In this document: in pieces, positions 7,071-15,798 of the stretch | Position numbering within the stretch: position 1 is the first letter of the stretch | Layout of the letters: each line of letters begins with the position of its first letter | NCBI GenBank assembly: GCA_964022665.1 | Contig: CAXIDF010000020.1 | Coordinates: forward strand, 1 to 64,000 | Length of the DNA: 64,000 nucleotides | From: Haliea sp964022665 | Lineage (GTDB): Bacteria; Pseudomonadota; Gammaproteobacteria; Pseudomonadales; Halieaceae | Direction of reading: 5' to 3' | Position numbers and translations under genes: made by a program | The notes under the pieces: generated by a model | Databases searched by the model: none | The model's input: only the letters and a program-made list of their open reading frames with translations | Told to the model about the DNA's origin: nothing

Positions 7071-9434
7071 CTATTCTCGTGCTTTGAGCGCGGATACGAT
7101 ATCGCTGCCATCAATGTCCCGTTTTACCAGCCAGCCCGACAGGCTTGCCGCTGCTAGAACGGCAAGTGCCGCGGCGCCATAGCCGGCTGCGGGAACCTGT
7201 GCCGGGATCTGGTAGAGGTCGGTACTGAACCCGGCTGCGACGGCAAATGAGAGGTAATAGCCGAGCACAGACCCTACGGGCAGGGCAACCAAAGTGACCA
7301 CCGCAAGTTCGCCCAGGAGCACGAACGCGACTTCGCTGCGGGTGAATCCGATCACACTCAGGCTGGCCAGATCTCGCGCACGCTCTGCGTAGGCGATGCG
7401 CGCGGCATTGTAGACGATACCAAAGGTGATGATGCCCGCAACGGCCAGCATGATATAGCGCATTGCACCTGCACCCATATCCATCTGCTCCTGTAGTGCG
7501 TTTCTTGCATCCTGCTTAAGGCTGACACCTGCGACGGTGGGCATATCCTTGAGTGTGCGGTACACCGCATTCTGCTGCGCGCTGTCGATGCGCAAGTAGG
7601 CACCGGACATGCGGTTGGGTTCTCCGAGGGCGCGGTTGAGTGAGTCCAGGTCCATATAGGCCGGCGCCCCGAGCAGGGTTTGTGCAATGCCGGCAACGGG
7701 AATCTCCAGTATTGGTCGTCGGCCTTCGCGCACTGCGATGGTCAGAACGTCCCCCGCTTTCGCGTTGAGAATTCTGGCCAGGGGCTCTGCCAGGATTATG
7801 CCGCCGGTTGGTAAGTGAATCGTGTCCATTGCGCGGTCAACGGCCCTATAAAGCCTCGGTTCTTTCGGTAATCCACTGATGGCGCCGAGGTGCCTTTCGC
7901 GACCGTGCTCTAATACGGCAGAGACATAACGTATGGACTGTACATCAATCACACCCGGTATATTGCGCAGGTTTACCATGGTGGTGGTGGAAAGTGGCTC
8001 ATTGAAAGTGATACTCACATCGCTCTGGTCTACCACATTGAATGTCAGATCAATGGCCTCGTTGAAACCACTCATGATGCCTACCATGGCCACCGAAAGC
8101 CCCATGCCAGCGGCAATGCCGGCGATGGCTCCTGCCATGCGGGCAGGCTGGCGGGTCAGGCGTCGTACCACCATTCTGCTTGGCTGGTCGAGTGAGGATT
8201 GTATTGAACGGGCGATGTTACCAAGGCGCTTGTAGTGAGGCGGGGAGGGAGGCTGCATGGCTGCAGCTGGTGTCAGGCTGAAAACGCGGCTGAGCACCAG
8301 CAGCCCCCCCGCTGACGCTGCGCCGACACTTACGGTGAACCCAGTGATAAATGATCCGGGCTCAAGCTGAAAAATAAGAAAGGGAAATTTGAAATACAGC
8401 AGGTAGACGTCAACCAGTGCCCGGCCAGCCAGAATGCCCAGCAGACAACCTACAATCGCGCCGCCCGCGGCGATGGCCAGTATCAGTTTGAAGTAGTGTA
8501 GGCCTGTTTCGAGGTTGGTATAGCCAAACGCTTTTATCAGGCCGATTTGCCCACGCTCGGCCTCTACCATGCGTGACACAACGATATAGAGTAGAAACGC
8601 AGCCACCGCGAGAAAAATGGGAGGGACAGCGGAGCCTGTGGCGCGCAGGCCGGCAATCTCTTCGGTGACAAAACGGTTGGATGTATGGTCCTCAACGCCA
8701 TAGGCGCCGAATCCGCCGTAGGGATCAAGCAGTCTATCCACAGCATCTATGACGCTCTCGGATTGGCTGACGCGGCCAATGGACAGCAATGCCTCGTTAA
8801 AGGCGCCATCCAGGTCGTAGGCGGCAGCGAGGGATTGCCTGTTCATCCAGATCACAGCATAGCGGGCATCATCGGACATCAGCTCGCCGGGCGCGGTGGT
8901 ATACAGGAATTCGGGTGCTTGCGCCAAACCCACGATACGCAAGGTGCGTCGTGCCCCGTTCATCGTGACGCGCAGGATGTCTCCTGGCTGCAGGCCGTGT
9001 GCCTCGGCGAAACCCTTGAGTAACATCACCTCATCAAGCCGCTCCCTGCTGGGAGCGCGTCCAGCGCTAAGGTAAAAGTCGTTGAGGCGCGGCGTGTGGA
9101 AGTCCGGGATGGAGATGGCCTGCGCGCGCAAAGGGATATCCAGTCCCGGGAGATCTATAAGCGCGTGCCCCGTAATCCGTCCTTCCACCATATTCACGCC
9201 CGGAATAGCGGCCAATTCCGCCAGCAGGTGTTGGGGCGCACGTTTGACCGGGGCGAATACATCGGCCAGTCGGTAGCGCTCGTAATACGCGCGTCGGGTC
9301 TCGTCGAGGGATGTGATCAGTCCTGACATCATCACCAGCAACAACACACCAACGGCAATAACCGCGCCTATGGCTGTCGCCTGTCCCTTGATCCGCCAGA
9401 GATCCCTGAGCAGCTTGTGATCCAGCGGGCTCAT
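7071..9434 (-). CDS. FtsX-like ABC transporter permease
   Basis: 787 residues. A first membrane helix at about 18-42 is followed by a large extracytoplasmic region, a block of helices near 270-400, a second helix near 435-455, a second periplasmic region, and three C-terminal helices. This is the duplicated FtsX/MacB_PCD arrangement of type VII ABC systems (LolCE/DevC/YbhR-like exporters). It lies 7 bp after the ATPase gene and 4 bp before the adaptor gene, so the three are one operon. Likely function is export of a small molecule or lipid coupled to the adaptor; the substrate cannot be read. Confidence 0.88.
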   Translation of the reverse strand: MSPLDHKLLRDLWRIKGQATAIGAVIAVGVLLLVMMSGLITSLDETRRAYYERYRLADVFAPVKRAPQHLLAELAAIPGVNMVEGRITGHALIDLPGLDIPLRAQAISIPDFHTPRLNDFYLSAGRAPSRERLDEVMLLKGFAEAHGLQPGDILRVTMNGARRTLRIVGLAQAPEFLYTTAPGELMSDDARYAVIWMNRQSLAAAYDLDGAFNEALLSIGRVSQSESVIDAVDRLLDPYGGFGAYGVEDHTSNRFVTEEIAGLRATGSAVPPIFLAVAAFLLYIVVSRMVEAERGQIGLIKAFGYTNLETGLHYFKLILAIAAGGAIVGCLLGILAGRALVDVYLLYFKFPFLIFQLEPGSFITGFTVSVGAASAGGLLVLSRVFSLTPAAAMQPPSPPHYKRLGNIARSIQSSLDQPSRMVVRRLTRQPARMAGAIAGIAAGMGLSVAMVGIMSGFNEAIDLTFNVVDQSDVSITFNEPLSTTTMVNLRNIPGVIDVQSIRYVSAVLEHGRERHLGAISGLPKEPRLYRAVDRAMDTIHLPTGGIILAEPLARILNAKAGDVLTIAVREGRRPILEIPVAGIAQTLLGAPAYMDLDSLNRALGEPNRMSGAYLRIDSAQQNAVYRTLKDMPTVAGVSLKQDARNALQEQMDMGAGAMRYIMLAVAGIITFGIVYNAARIAYAERARDLASLSVIGFTRSEVAFVLLGELAVVTLVALPVGSVLGYYLSFAVAAGFSTDLYQIPAQVPAAGYGAAALAVLAAASLSGWLVKRDIDGSDIVSALKARE

Positions 9435-9441
9435 GCGCGCA

Positions 9442-10170
9442 CTACCATTCTATGTCCCGGGGGTCACGCTTGCTCTTGTTGACGCGAACCTCCCGGATCC
9501 GGCCGTCCGCAAAATAGATGACCCGGTCGGCCATATCTGCTGTGGCGGCGGCATGTGTCACGATAAGTACGGTTGCCCCCAGCGTTTCATTGACGTTCTT
9601 GAGAACCTGCAGTACGGCTCGCCCTGTGGTGCTGTCCAGAGCCCCGGTGGGCTCGTCGCAGAATAGTACATTGGGTTGTTTTGCCACAGCGCGGGCGATC
9701 GCCACGCGCTGCTGCTCACCACCAGAGAGCTGGCTCGGGAAGCTGTCGCCACGTTCTCCCAGGCCCACGAGTTTCAGCGCATCGGCCGGGTTCATGGGGT
9801 TTGCCGCAATTTCGGTGACCAGTTCTATATTCTCATAGGCCGTCAGGCTCGGCATCAGGTTATAAAACTGAAACACGAAACCCACATGATCCCGACGATA
9901 GCGGGTGAGCTGGGCGTCCGTCATCGCCGCGAGGTTCTGTTCTTGAAATATCACCTCGCCCTCGCTTGCGCGGTCAAGACCGCCGAGAATGTTCAGTAGC
10001 GTGGACTTGCCGCTGCCCGAGGGCCCCAGCAGCACGACCAGTTCGCCGGCTGGAATCTCGACATCAACGCCACGCAGGGCGTTCACCTGCGCGGCGCCTT
10101 CGCCGTAGACCTTGGTGACACCGCGCGACTGGAACGCGAGTGCAGGTGTTTTCGGGGTTGGGTGAGACAT
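9442..10170 (-). CDS. ABC transporter ATP-binding protein (MacB/LolD class)
   Basis: 242 residues from the ATG at 10170. The frame is open to 10395 but those residues are not family sequence. Walker A GPSGSGKST, signature LSGGEQQR and Walker B VLFCDEPTGALD are intact, and the TGALD form is characteristic of the LolD/MacB/DevA class. It powers the permease and adaptor encoded immediately downstream. The 237-bp region upstream (10171-10407) must hold the operon promoter; I saw no convincing gene or operator there. Confidence 0.92.
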   Translation of the reverse strand: MSHPTPKTPALAFQSRGVTKVYGEGAAQVNALRGVDVEIPAGELVVLLGPSGSGKSTLLNILGGLDRASEGEVIFQEQNLAAMTDAQLTRYRRDHVGFVFQFYNLMPSLTAYENIELVTEIAANPMNPADALKLVGLGERGDSFPSQLSGGEQQRVAIARAVAKQPNVLFCDEPTGALDSTTGRAVLQVLKNVNETLGATVLIVTHAAATADMADRVIYFADGRIREVRVNKSKRDPRDIEW

Positions 10171-10407
10171 AATGTGTCTGTTTTCGAGGCGTAACAACGT
10201 GCCGGTGTGAGACCAAACATGATTTATCAGCGTAGCACGGATCAGCACTGACGATGTTGCATATTTATCGTGTATCACTGTTGAATCGCGTGTTAAATGT
10301 GGATTCAAAACAGGGGTATTGTATGGTGATCGCTCGGTGCGGCGGATGCTTTTGTCCTGTACCGATGTGTCTGAAAGGTGCGGGATGGGCGGCACGTCGT
10401 AGGGGGT

Positions 10408-11214
10408 TTATGTGTCCTCTGACGGTGCCCGTCCCTGCAGGATAAAATTCCGTTTGGATATCAGCGACGCGACAATCACGCCCAACGTGACGATGGCAAT
10501 CATGAGCGTGGAGAGCGCGTTGATCTCCGGGCTGACGCCAAGGCGCACCGCGGAAAAAATCTTGATGGGGAGCGTGGTCGCGGATGGACCGGTAGTGAAG
10601 GATGCGATCACCAGGTCGTCCAGCGACAGGGTGAATGCGAGTAGCCACCCCGAGATCACCGCAGGTGCGATAATGGGCAAGGTCACGAGACGGAAGGCGT
10701 TCCAGGGTGCGCAGCCCAGGTCCAGTGCGGCCTCTTCCAGTGACCGGTCAAAGGTCACCAGGCGTGAAGACACGACCACCGACACATAACACATGGAAAA
10801 TGTGGTGTGGGCGAGCACAATCGTCAATACGCCGCGTTCCAGCCCGATACCGATAAACAGTAACAATAGCGACAGGCCGGTGATTACCTCCGGCATTACC
10901 AAAGGCGCGTAAATCATGCCGGAAAACAGGGTTCTCCCCAGAAAGCGACCTCCCCGTACCAGCGCGTATGCCGCCAGTGTTCCGAGCACAGTGGCAAGGG
11001 TGGAAGAGAAGACGGCGACTTTGAACGTTACCCACGCGGCATCCAGAAATGCCTGGTTGTTCAGCAGCTCTCCATACCATTTGGTAGAGAAGCCGGTCCA
11101 CACGGTGACCAGTCGGCTCTCATTGAAGCTGTACACCACCAGTATGACCATGGGTAAGTACAGAAAAGCGAAGCCCAGGGTCAGCGAGGTGATGTTGAAC
11201 CCGCTGAGACGCAT
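10408..11214 (-). CDS. potI: Polyamine ABC transporter permease (PotI-like)
   Basis: 268 residues with six predicted membrane helices and the inner-membrane binding-protein-dependent transport signature (EAALDLGCAPWNAFRLVTLPIIAP), the EAA loop that docks on the ATPase. The sequence matches the PotI/SpuH group (SLDDLVIASFTTGP). It forms the channel heterodimer with the PotH-like protein; its ATG overlaps the potH stop by one base. Last gene of the four-gene pot operon on the minus strand. Whether the substrate is putrescine or spermidine cannot be decided from the permease. Confidence 0.9.
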   Translation of the reverse strand: MRLSGFNITSLTLGFAFLYLPMVILVVYSFNESRLVTVWTGFSTKWYGELLNNQAFLDAAWVTFKVAVFSSTLATVLGTLAAYALVRGGRFLGRTLFSGMIYAPLVMPEVITGLSLLLLFIGIGLERGVLTIVLAHTTFSMCYVSVVVSSRLVTFDRSLEEAALDLGCAPWNAFRLVTLPIIAPAVISGWLLAFTLSLDDLVIASFTTGPSATTLPIKIFSAVRLGVSPEINALSTLMIAIVTLGVIVASLISKRNFILQGRAPSEDT

Positions 11215-12095
11215 CAGCTCTCTGCCTCCTGCTGTTTCTGCTGGTTTTGCTGAAACAGTACGATCGGAATGATCAGGATCAGCACAAGCACCACAGCAAC
11301 GGCGGAAGCCACTGGCCAGTCGCGGTTATTGAAGAACTCTTCCCACAACACCTTGCCGATCATCAATGTACCGGAACCGCCCAGCAGTGACGGGATCACG
11401 AATTCACCCAGCGTGGGAATGAACACCAGGAAGCAGCCGGCAACAATGCCATTGCGTGACAAGGGCACGGTAACCAGCCAGAACGCCGTGGCGCGGGAAC
11501 AGCCAAGGTCCTCGGCGGCCTCAATCAGCGAGTTGTCGAGTCGGTGCAGGGCGGCGTAAATGGGCAGAATCATGAACGGGATATAGGTGTAGACAATGCC
11601 GATATACACGGCAATCTTTGTATTGAGGATTATCAGCGGTTCGCTGATCACACCGAGGCCCAACAGCAATTGGTTCAGGTAGCCTTCCTGGCTGAGAATA
11701 CCCATCCAGGAATACACCCTGATCAGGAAACTGGTCCAGAAGGGCAGAATCACCAACATCATGAGGGTGGCGCGCCATTGCTCCGGCGCGCGCGCCATGG
11801 CGTAGGCAATGGGATAGCCAATCAGCAGCGTCAGCAGAGTGGATGTGGCGGCAATCTGCAGACTGGAGAGATAGGCCTTCCAGTACAGGTCATCCGTAGT
11901 GAGAAACGTGAAATTCTCGAAGTCCAGTTGCGACAGGAAAGCACCTATCCCTTCATTCCAGCTGAACTGGGGCAGGTAGGGTGGGCGTGCCATGGCCACA
12001 TCGGAGAGCGATATCTTGAGCACAATGGCAAAAGGTACCAGGAACAGGCCGAGGAGCCACAGGTAGGGGATGAGGGCGACAACGACTCTCTTCAT
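11214..12095 (-). CDS. potH: Polyamine ABC transporter permease (PotH-like)
   Basis: About 293 residues from the ATG at 12095 (one base of overlap with the potG stop); a GTG one codon earlier is also in frame. Six membrane helices and the EAA loop (EAAEDLGCSRATAFWLVTVP) are visible, with the long periplasmic segment after the first helix seen in PotH/SpuG. It pairs with the PotI-like protein to form the inner-membrane pore. One-base overlaps on both sides indicate tight translational coupling of ATPase and permeases. Confidence 0.9.
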   Translation of the reverse strand: MKRVVVALIPYLWLLGLFLVPFAIVLKISLSDVAMARPPYLPQFSWNEGIGAFLSQLDFENFTFLTTDDLYWKAYLSSLQIAATSTLLTLLIGYPIAYAMARAPEQWRATLMMLVILPFWTSFLIRVYSWMGILSQEGYLNQLLLGLGVISEPLIILNTKIAVYIGIVYTYIPFMILPIYAALHRLDNSLIEAAEDLGCSRATAFWLVTVPLSRNGIVAGCFLVFIPTLGEFVIPSLLGGSGTLMIGKVLWEEFFNNRDWPVASAVAVVLVLILIIPIVLFQQNQQKQQEAES

Positions 12096-13264
12096 CACGC
12101 TTCCAGCAACACGCCTGCATTGGACGCCCAGGACAGCCAGACCTGGTCTTCCCAGGTAAATCCCCGGTTCTCGATACGTCGTGTATTGGCGGCTTGCGCT
12201 TTCAGCATACGCCGCCCGGCCACCTCAACATGATAGGTGCTGATATTGCCCAGGTAAGCGATATCATGAACCCTGCCCTGAATAGTGTTCTCCGCCCCCG
12301 CAGGTGGCTCAGCTGAAATATGCATCTTCTCGGGCCGGATGGCCAGAAAGGCCTTCTGGGCGGTAGCGAAGGGCTGCTCGGATGACGCCACAAGCGGTGC
12401 AAAACTCTCGGCCCAGTGCAGCTTGTAACAGGTGGGGCCGCAGGGGTGGACGGCGCCTTCGATGATGTTCACATCCCCGATGAAGTCAGCGACGTAAACG
12501 CAATTGGGTGCCTCGTAAATCGCCGAAGGTGTCGCCACTTGAATCAGCTCGCCTTCGTCCATCACTGCAACGCGGCTCGCCACCGTCATGGCTTCCTCCT
12601 GGTCATGAGTGACGATGACGAAGGTTGTGCCGGTTTTTTCCTGAATATCCATCAGCTCGAACTGGGTATCCTGGCGCAGCTTTTTATCCAGCGCGCCCAT
12701 CGGTTCATCGAGCAGTAGCAGTCTGGGCGCTTTCGCCAAACTTCTGGCCAGGGCCACACGCTGGCGCTGGCCACCGGAAATCTGGTGCGGTTTGCGCCGC
12801 GCAAAGCGTTCCAGCCTGGTGAGTTTGAGCATTTCTTCCACGCGCGCGCGAAGTGCGTCCTTCGGCATCGCCGCGCGCCGCAGGCCAAAGGCTATGTTGT
12901 CCCACACGTTCAGGTGCGGAAACAGAGCGTAGGACTGGAACATCATATTCACGGCGCGCTTGTTTGGAGGGACTGGCACAATATCCTGCCCCGCCAGTTC
13001 TATCTGCCCTGAGCTGGGGTCTTCAAACCCCGCGAGCATGCGCATCATGGTGGTCTTGCCGCAGCCGGAAGGGCCCAGCAGCGCAAAAAACTCGTGTTCG
13101 TAAATGTCGAGCGAGAGATTGCGTACGGCCGTGAAATCGCCGAATTGCTTGGTAACGTTGCTGAACCGGATCAGAGGTTTCGCGGTTGGATCGTCCCAGG
13201 GTGCAAAAACAGTTTGTGGCACGGTGCCCTCGTCAGCGAATGGCAAAAGCCGGCGCGTTGCCAC
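12095..13264 (-). CDS. potG: Polyamine ABC transporter ATP-binding protein (PotG-like)
   Basis: 389 residues, apparently from a GTG at 13264; the exact start is uncertain because no strong ribosome-binding site is visible. It has Walker A GPSGCGKTT, signature ISGGQRQR, Walker B LLLLDEPMGALD and switch His in IVTHDQEEA, followed by a C-terminal TOBE regulatory domain (about 290-389), as in PotG/SpuF and PotA. It hydrolyses ATP to drive polyamine import. It lies 21 bp after the binding-protein gene, second in the operon. Confidence 0.91.
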   Translation of the reverse strand: MATRRLLPFADEGTVPQTVFAPWDDPTAKPLIRFSNVTKQFGDFTAVRNLSLDIYEHEFFALLGPSGCGKTTMMRMLAGFEDPSSGQIELAGQDIVPVPPNKRAVNMMFQSYALFPHLNVWDNIAFGLRRAAMPKDALRARVEEMLKLTRLERFARRKPHQISGGQRQRVALARSLAKAPRLLLLDEPMGALDKKLRQDTQFELMDIQEKTGTTFVIVTHDQEEAMTVASRVAVMDEGELIQVATPSAIYEAPNCVYVADFIGDVNIIEGAVHPCGPTCYKLHWAESFAPLVASSEQPFATAQKAFLAIRPEKMHISAEPPAGAENTIQGRVHDIAYLGNISTYHVEVAGRRMLKAQAANTRRIENRGFTWEDQVWLSWASNAGVLLEA

Positions 13265-13285
13265 GTGCCGGCGTGTATGGCCTGA

Positions 13286-14371
13286 TCAAGTACCCGACTT
13301 GACCCGGGTCCACAGGCGCGTGACCGTCCGCTGTACCTTGGCCGGGTAGGGCGTCGTGATATAAAGGTTCTCCAGCGTCGCGGCATCGGGGTATATAGCG
13401 GTATCGTCTATCACGTCGGGCACCAGGAACGCCTGGCTGGCAAGATTGCCGTTGGCATAGAACACGTAGTTGGAGGCCTGCGCCATGTTCTCTGCGTCCA
13501 TGATGAAGTTGAGGAATGTGTGCGCGCCCTCCGGGTTGGGGGCATCCACGGGAATCGCCATCTGGTCGAACCACATGAGGGCGCCTTCGCTGGGGGCGTG
13601 ATAGACGATCTCTACGCCGGCATCAGCTTCTGCAGCACGGTCGCGAGCCTGAAGAATATCGCCGGACCAGCCAAAGGCAACGCATATGTCGCCGTTGGCT
13701 AGTGCATTGATGTATTCGGAACTGTGGAACTTCTGCACATGGGGCCGAACCGCCATCAGCAGTGGTTCGACCTTGGCGATCACTTCCGGATCATGGCTAT
13801 CCGGGTCTTCGCCGATATAGGCGAGCGCAGCGGGAATCACCTCGGCGGGCGCATCCAGAAAGTGCACGCCACAGGAGGCGAGTCGCGCCATGTTTTCCGG
13901 CTTGAAAACGAGATCCAGCGAGTTGATGGGGGCGTCCTCACCGAGTACCTCCGCAACCCTTTTCACATTCACTCCCAGGCCTGTGGTTCCCCACATGTAG
14001 TTCACAGAGTATTCGTTACCGGGGTCGTAGCGTGCCGTGCGCTTTTCGATAACGTCCCACAGGTTCGCCTTGTTGGTCAGTTTTGTCGGGTCCAGTTTCT
14101 GGAAGGCGCCTACGGCAATCTGGCGTTGCAGAAATGTTCCCGACGGTACAACCACATCGTACCCCGATCCGCCGGCCAACATTTTGGTTTCCAGCACTTC
14201 GTTGGAGTCGAAAACATCGTAGATGAGTTTCAGCCCGGTCTCTTCCTCGAACTTGGCCAGGAGCTCCTCGTCAATGTAGTCGGACCAGTTGTAAACACGA
14301 ACCTCGTCGGCTGCTGTGACTGCTGTCGCAAGGGCGAACAGGCAGGCGGCGCCCAGTGTCTTGCCTTTCAT
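13286..14371 (-). CDS. potF: Polyamine-binding periplasmic protein (PotF/SpuD-like)
   Basis: 361 residues from the ATG at 14371, which has a good GGAG site 8 bp upstream; the frame is open to 14431 but those residues precede the signal peptide. Signal peptide about 1-20. The mature start DEVRVYNWSDYI and the following segments are diagnostic of the PotF/SpuD/SpuE family. It captures polyamines in the periplasm and delivers them to PotGHI. First gene of a complete four-gene importer. In related bacteria two or three paralogous binding proteins occur; only one is here. Confidence 0.92.
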   Translation of the reverse strand: MKGKTLGAACLFALATAVTAADEVRVYNWSDYIDEELLAKFEEETGLKLIYDVFDSNEVLETKMLAGGSGYDVVVPSGTFLQRQIAVGAFQKLDPTKLTNKANLWDVIEKRTARYDPGNEYSVNYMWGTTGLGVNVKRVAEVLGEDAPINSLDLVFKPENMARLASCGVHFLDAPAEVIPAALAYIGEDPDSHDPEVIAKVEPLLMAVRPHVQKFHSSEYINALANGDICVAFGWSGDILQARDRAAEADAGVEIVYHAPSEGALMWFDQMAIPVDAPNPEGAHTFLNFIMDAENMAQASNYVFYANGNLASQAFLVPDVIDDTAIYPDAATLENLYITTPYPAKVQRTVTRLWTRVKSGT

Positions 14372-14435
14372 GTTTGATGCTCCGGAAGGTGGGATTGCTC
14401 GAGTATCTACCGGTCTTTGTGATTTGATCAAGTGT

Positions 14436-14473
14436 TTCCGGCGTTCCGGCGTTCCGGCGTTCCGGCGTTCCAG
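14436..14473. repeat. 8-bp tandem repeat, four and a half copies
   Basis: The unit TTCCGGCG occurs four times head to tail (14436-14467), followed by a partial fifth copy (TTCCAG). It lies about 65 bp upstream of potF, in the probable promoter region of the polyamine operon and at the edge of the decayed region. A unit of 8 bp outside a coding frame can change copy number by slippage, which could alter promoter spacing. The repeat is seen; any effect is inference. Confidence 0.85.
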
Positions 14474-14481
14474 AGTTTGTT

Positions 14482-15036
14482 TTGTTTCTGCTTCGCTCCA
14501 TTGCCGGCCACACGAGGAAACACATCTGTCGTGTCACGCACCATGCCTGTGCACCCGTGACTGCGCGCCGCACAAATTTGATGCGCTGGATCAGTGCCCA
14601 TACAGACTATGAGTGCTTCACTATTCTGCTACCCACGGCACCGGGTCTGGAAGTCATGAACGGGGCAGGGCAATGGATCGATGTGCCGCTGCTTGAGAAC
14701 GCATTCGTCATCAATATTGGAGACATGCTGGAAATACTCAGCAACGGCGAGTTTGTCGCCACTACACACCGGGTGCGTAAAGTGGCTGAAGAGCGCTATG
14801 CGTTCCCCATGTTCTGCAACGTCGATTACGATGTGGAGATCAAGCCCCTGCCGGAGCTGGTACATGCAGGGAGTCCACCGCGTTACGCGCCGCAAATTTG
14901 TGGTGATCACCTGTTTGCACAAACTGCACAGACCTTTGCCTACCTGAAGCGGCGGCTGGAGACCGGTGAGCTTGTGTTACCTAAGGGTAGCCTCGGCCTG
15001 TCCAGCTTTGGTCCCAAAGTGACAACGCAATCATGA
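14482..15036 (+). pseudogene. 3' remnant of an isopenicillin-N-synthase-like 2-oxoglutarate/Fe(II) oxygenase
   Basis: From about 14581 the reading frame matches the C-terminal half of this family: ISAHTDYE carries the iron ligands His and Asp (HxD), ATTHRVRKV carries the third His, and the Arg that binds 2-oxoglutarate follows it. The preceding 170-180 residues expected for the family are absent and the upstream frame (14482-14580) does not resemble it. The piece could not fold as a complete jelly roll, so I call it a pseudogene remnant. The family oxidises varied small molecules. A start at 14581 would give 152 residues if it is translated at all. Confidence 0.6.
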
Positions 15037-15056
15037 CGCTGGCAGAGTTGCTTTAG

Positions 15057-15275
15057 AAATACCCCCGGGAGCCCTCCAGCGGCGTACCTGACTGGATGCT
15101 CGGCTGTTTTCGCCGACGCTGCATAAGCTTTGCCAACGGCGAGTCGGACGAGCAGACCATCGTGTACTGGTTCCAGAGTCGGAATTTCACCATCGACCTG
15201 CGGCTGCAGCCGTCGGCACCTGGGCCACTGGTGGGTTTGCAGCTGTTGCAGGATTACGACGAGGGTATCGGTCGG
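15057..15275 (+). pseudogene. Fragment of an uncharacterised protein (possible HRI1-like family)
   Basis: The frame through 15096 reads GCFRRRCISFANG..., then TIVYWFQSRNFTIDLRL, a pattern I associate with small bacterial proteins distantly related to HRI1 (a W/F-Q strand followed by D-L-R). An in-frame stop at 15054 cuts off the N-terminus and the similarity appears to fade after about 15255. The neighbouring remnants on both sides are also truncated, so decay is more likely than a genuine small gene. Family assignment is tentative and from memory of the pattern only. Confidence 0.3.
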
Positions 15276-15763
15276 TGGTCAACCCGTGGTGGCGGATTGA
15301 TCATTTGCGGCGACCATGCGGCGCAGGTGTTGGGTCGGCCAGCCGACGTCACATCCAGGATCTTTTTGGCCCGGCAGACAGCTGGCCGGCAGAGACCATG
15401 AGCCTGGAAGAGGATCGAGCCGACCTCATCTGGCATGAGCAGGAATTTGTGGCGCAGCGCTCGTTTGCTTATCACCTCCTCACCCACGATGGCAGCGACT
15501 GTCTGGGCTGCCTGTATCTGTACCCGACGGCGAGTCAGGATCACGATGCAGAAGCCTACCTCTGGACACACGCAACCCTGCCTGCAGATGAGGCCTCCCG
15601 GATTGAGGATGAGGTGGTTACCTGGGTAGCCCGGGATTGGCCGTTTCGTGCGGTGGCGTGGCCCGGGAGGTTTATCGCGTTTGACGCCTGGGCAGAGGCC
15701 GGCATACCCAATTACTACGCGAGCACCCGCATGGCGGAGTTTCCGTCTGCCAGCGGCGCTTGA
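15275..15763 (+). pseudogene. GNAT-like N-acetyltransferase, probably missing its N-terminus
   Basis: The frame carries GCLYLYPTAS, then AYLWTH, and a C-terminal RDWPFRAVAWPGR, matching a group of small GNAT acetyltransferases. The match begins near DLFGPADSWP; in relatives about 35 residues precede this (the first strand and helix), while here the upstream residues look unrelated. It could be a 5'-truncated gene or use an unidentified start. The 3' end is intact, 35 bp before the start of the binding-protein gene. Confidence 0.45.
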
Positions 15764-15798
15764 TTTTTGTTGTACACATCCCCTCGAGGAGATCGACC

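Noticed and set aside
10254..10445. 63-residue open frame in the gap between the ABC exporter and potI
   Set aside because: Overlaps the potI end, lacks a ribosome-binding site and resembles no family; the gap is better explained as promoter DNA.
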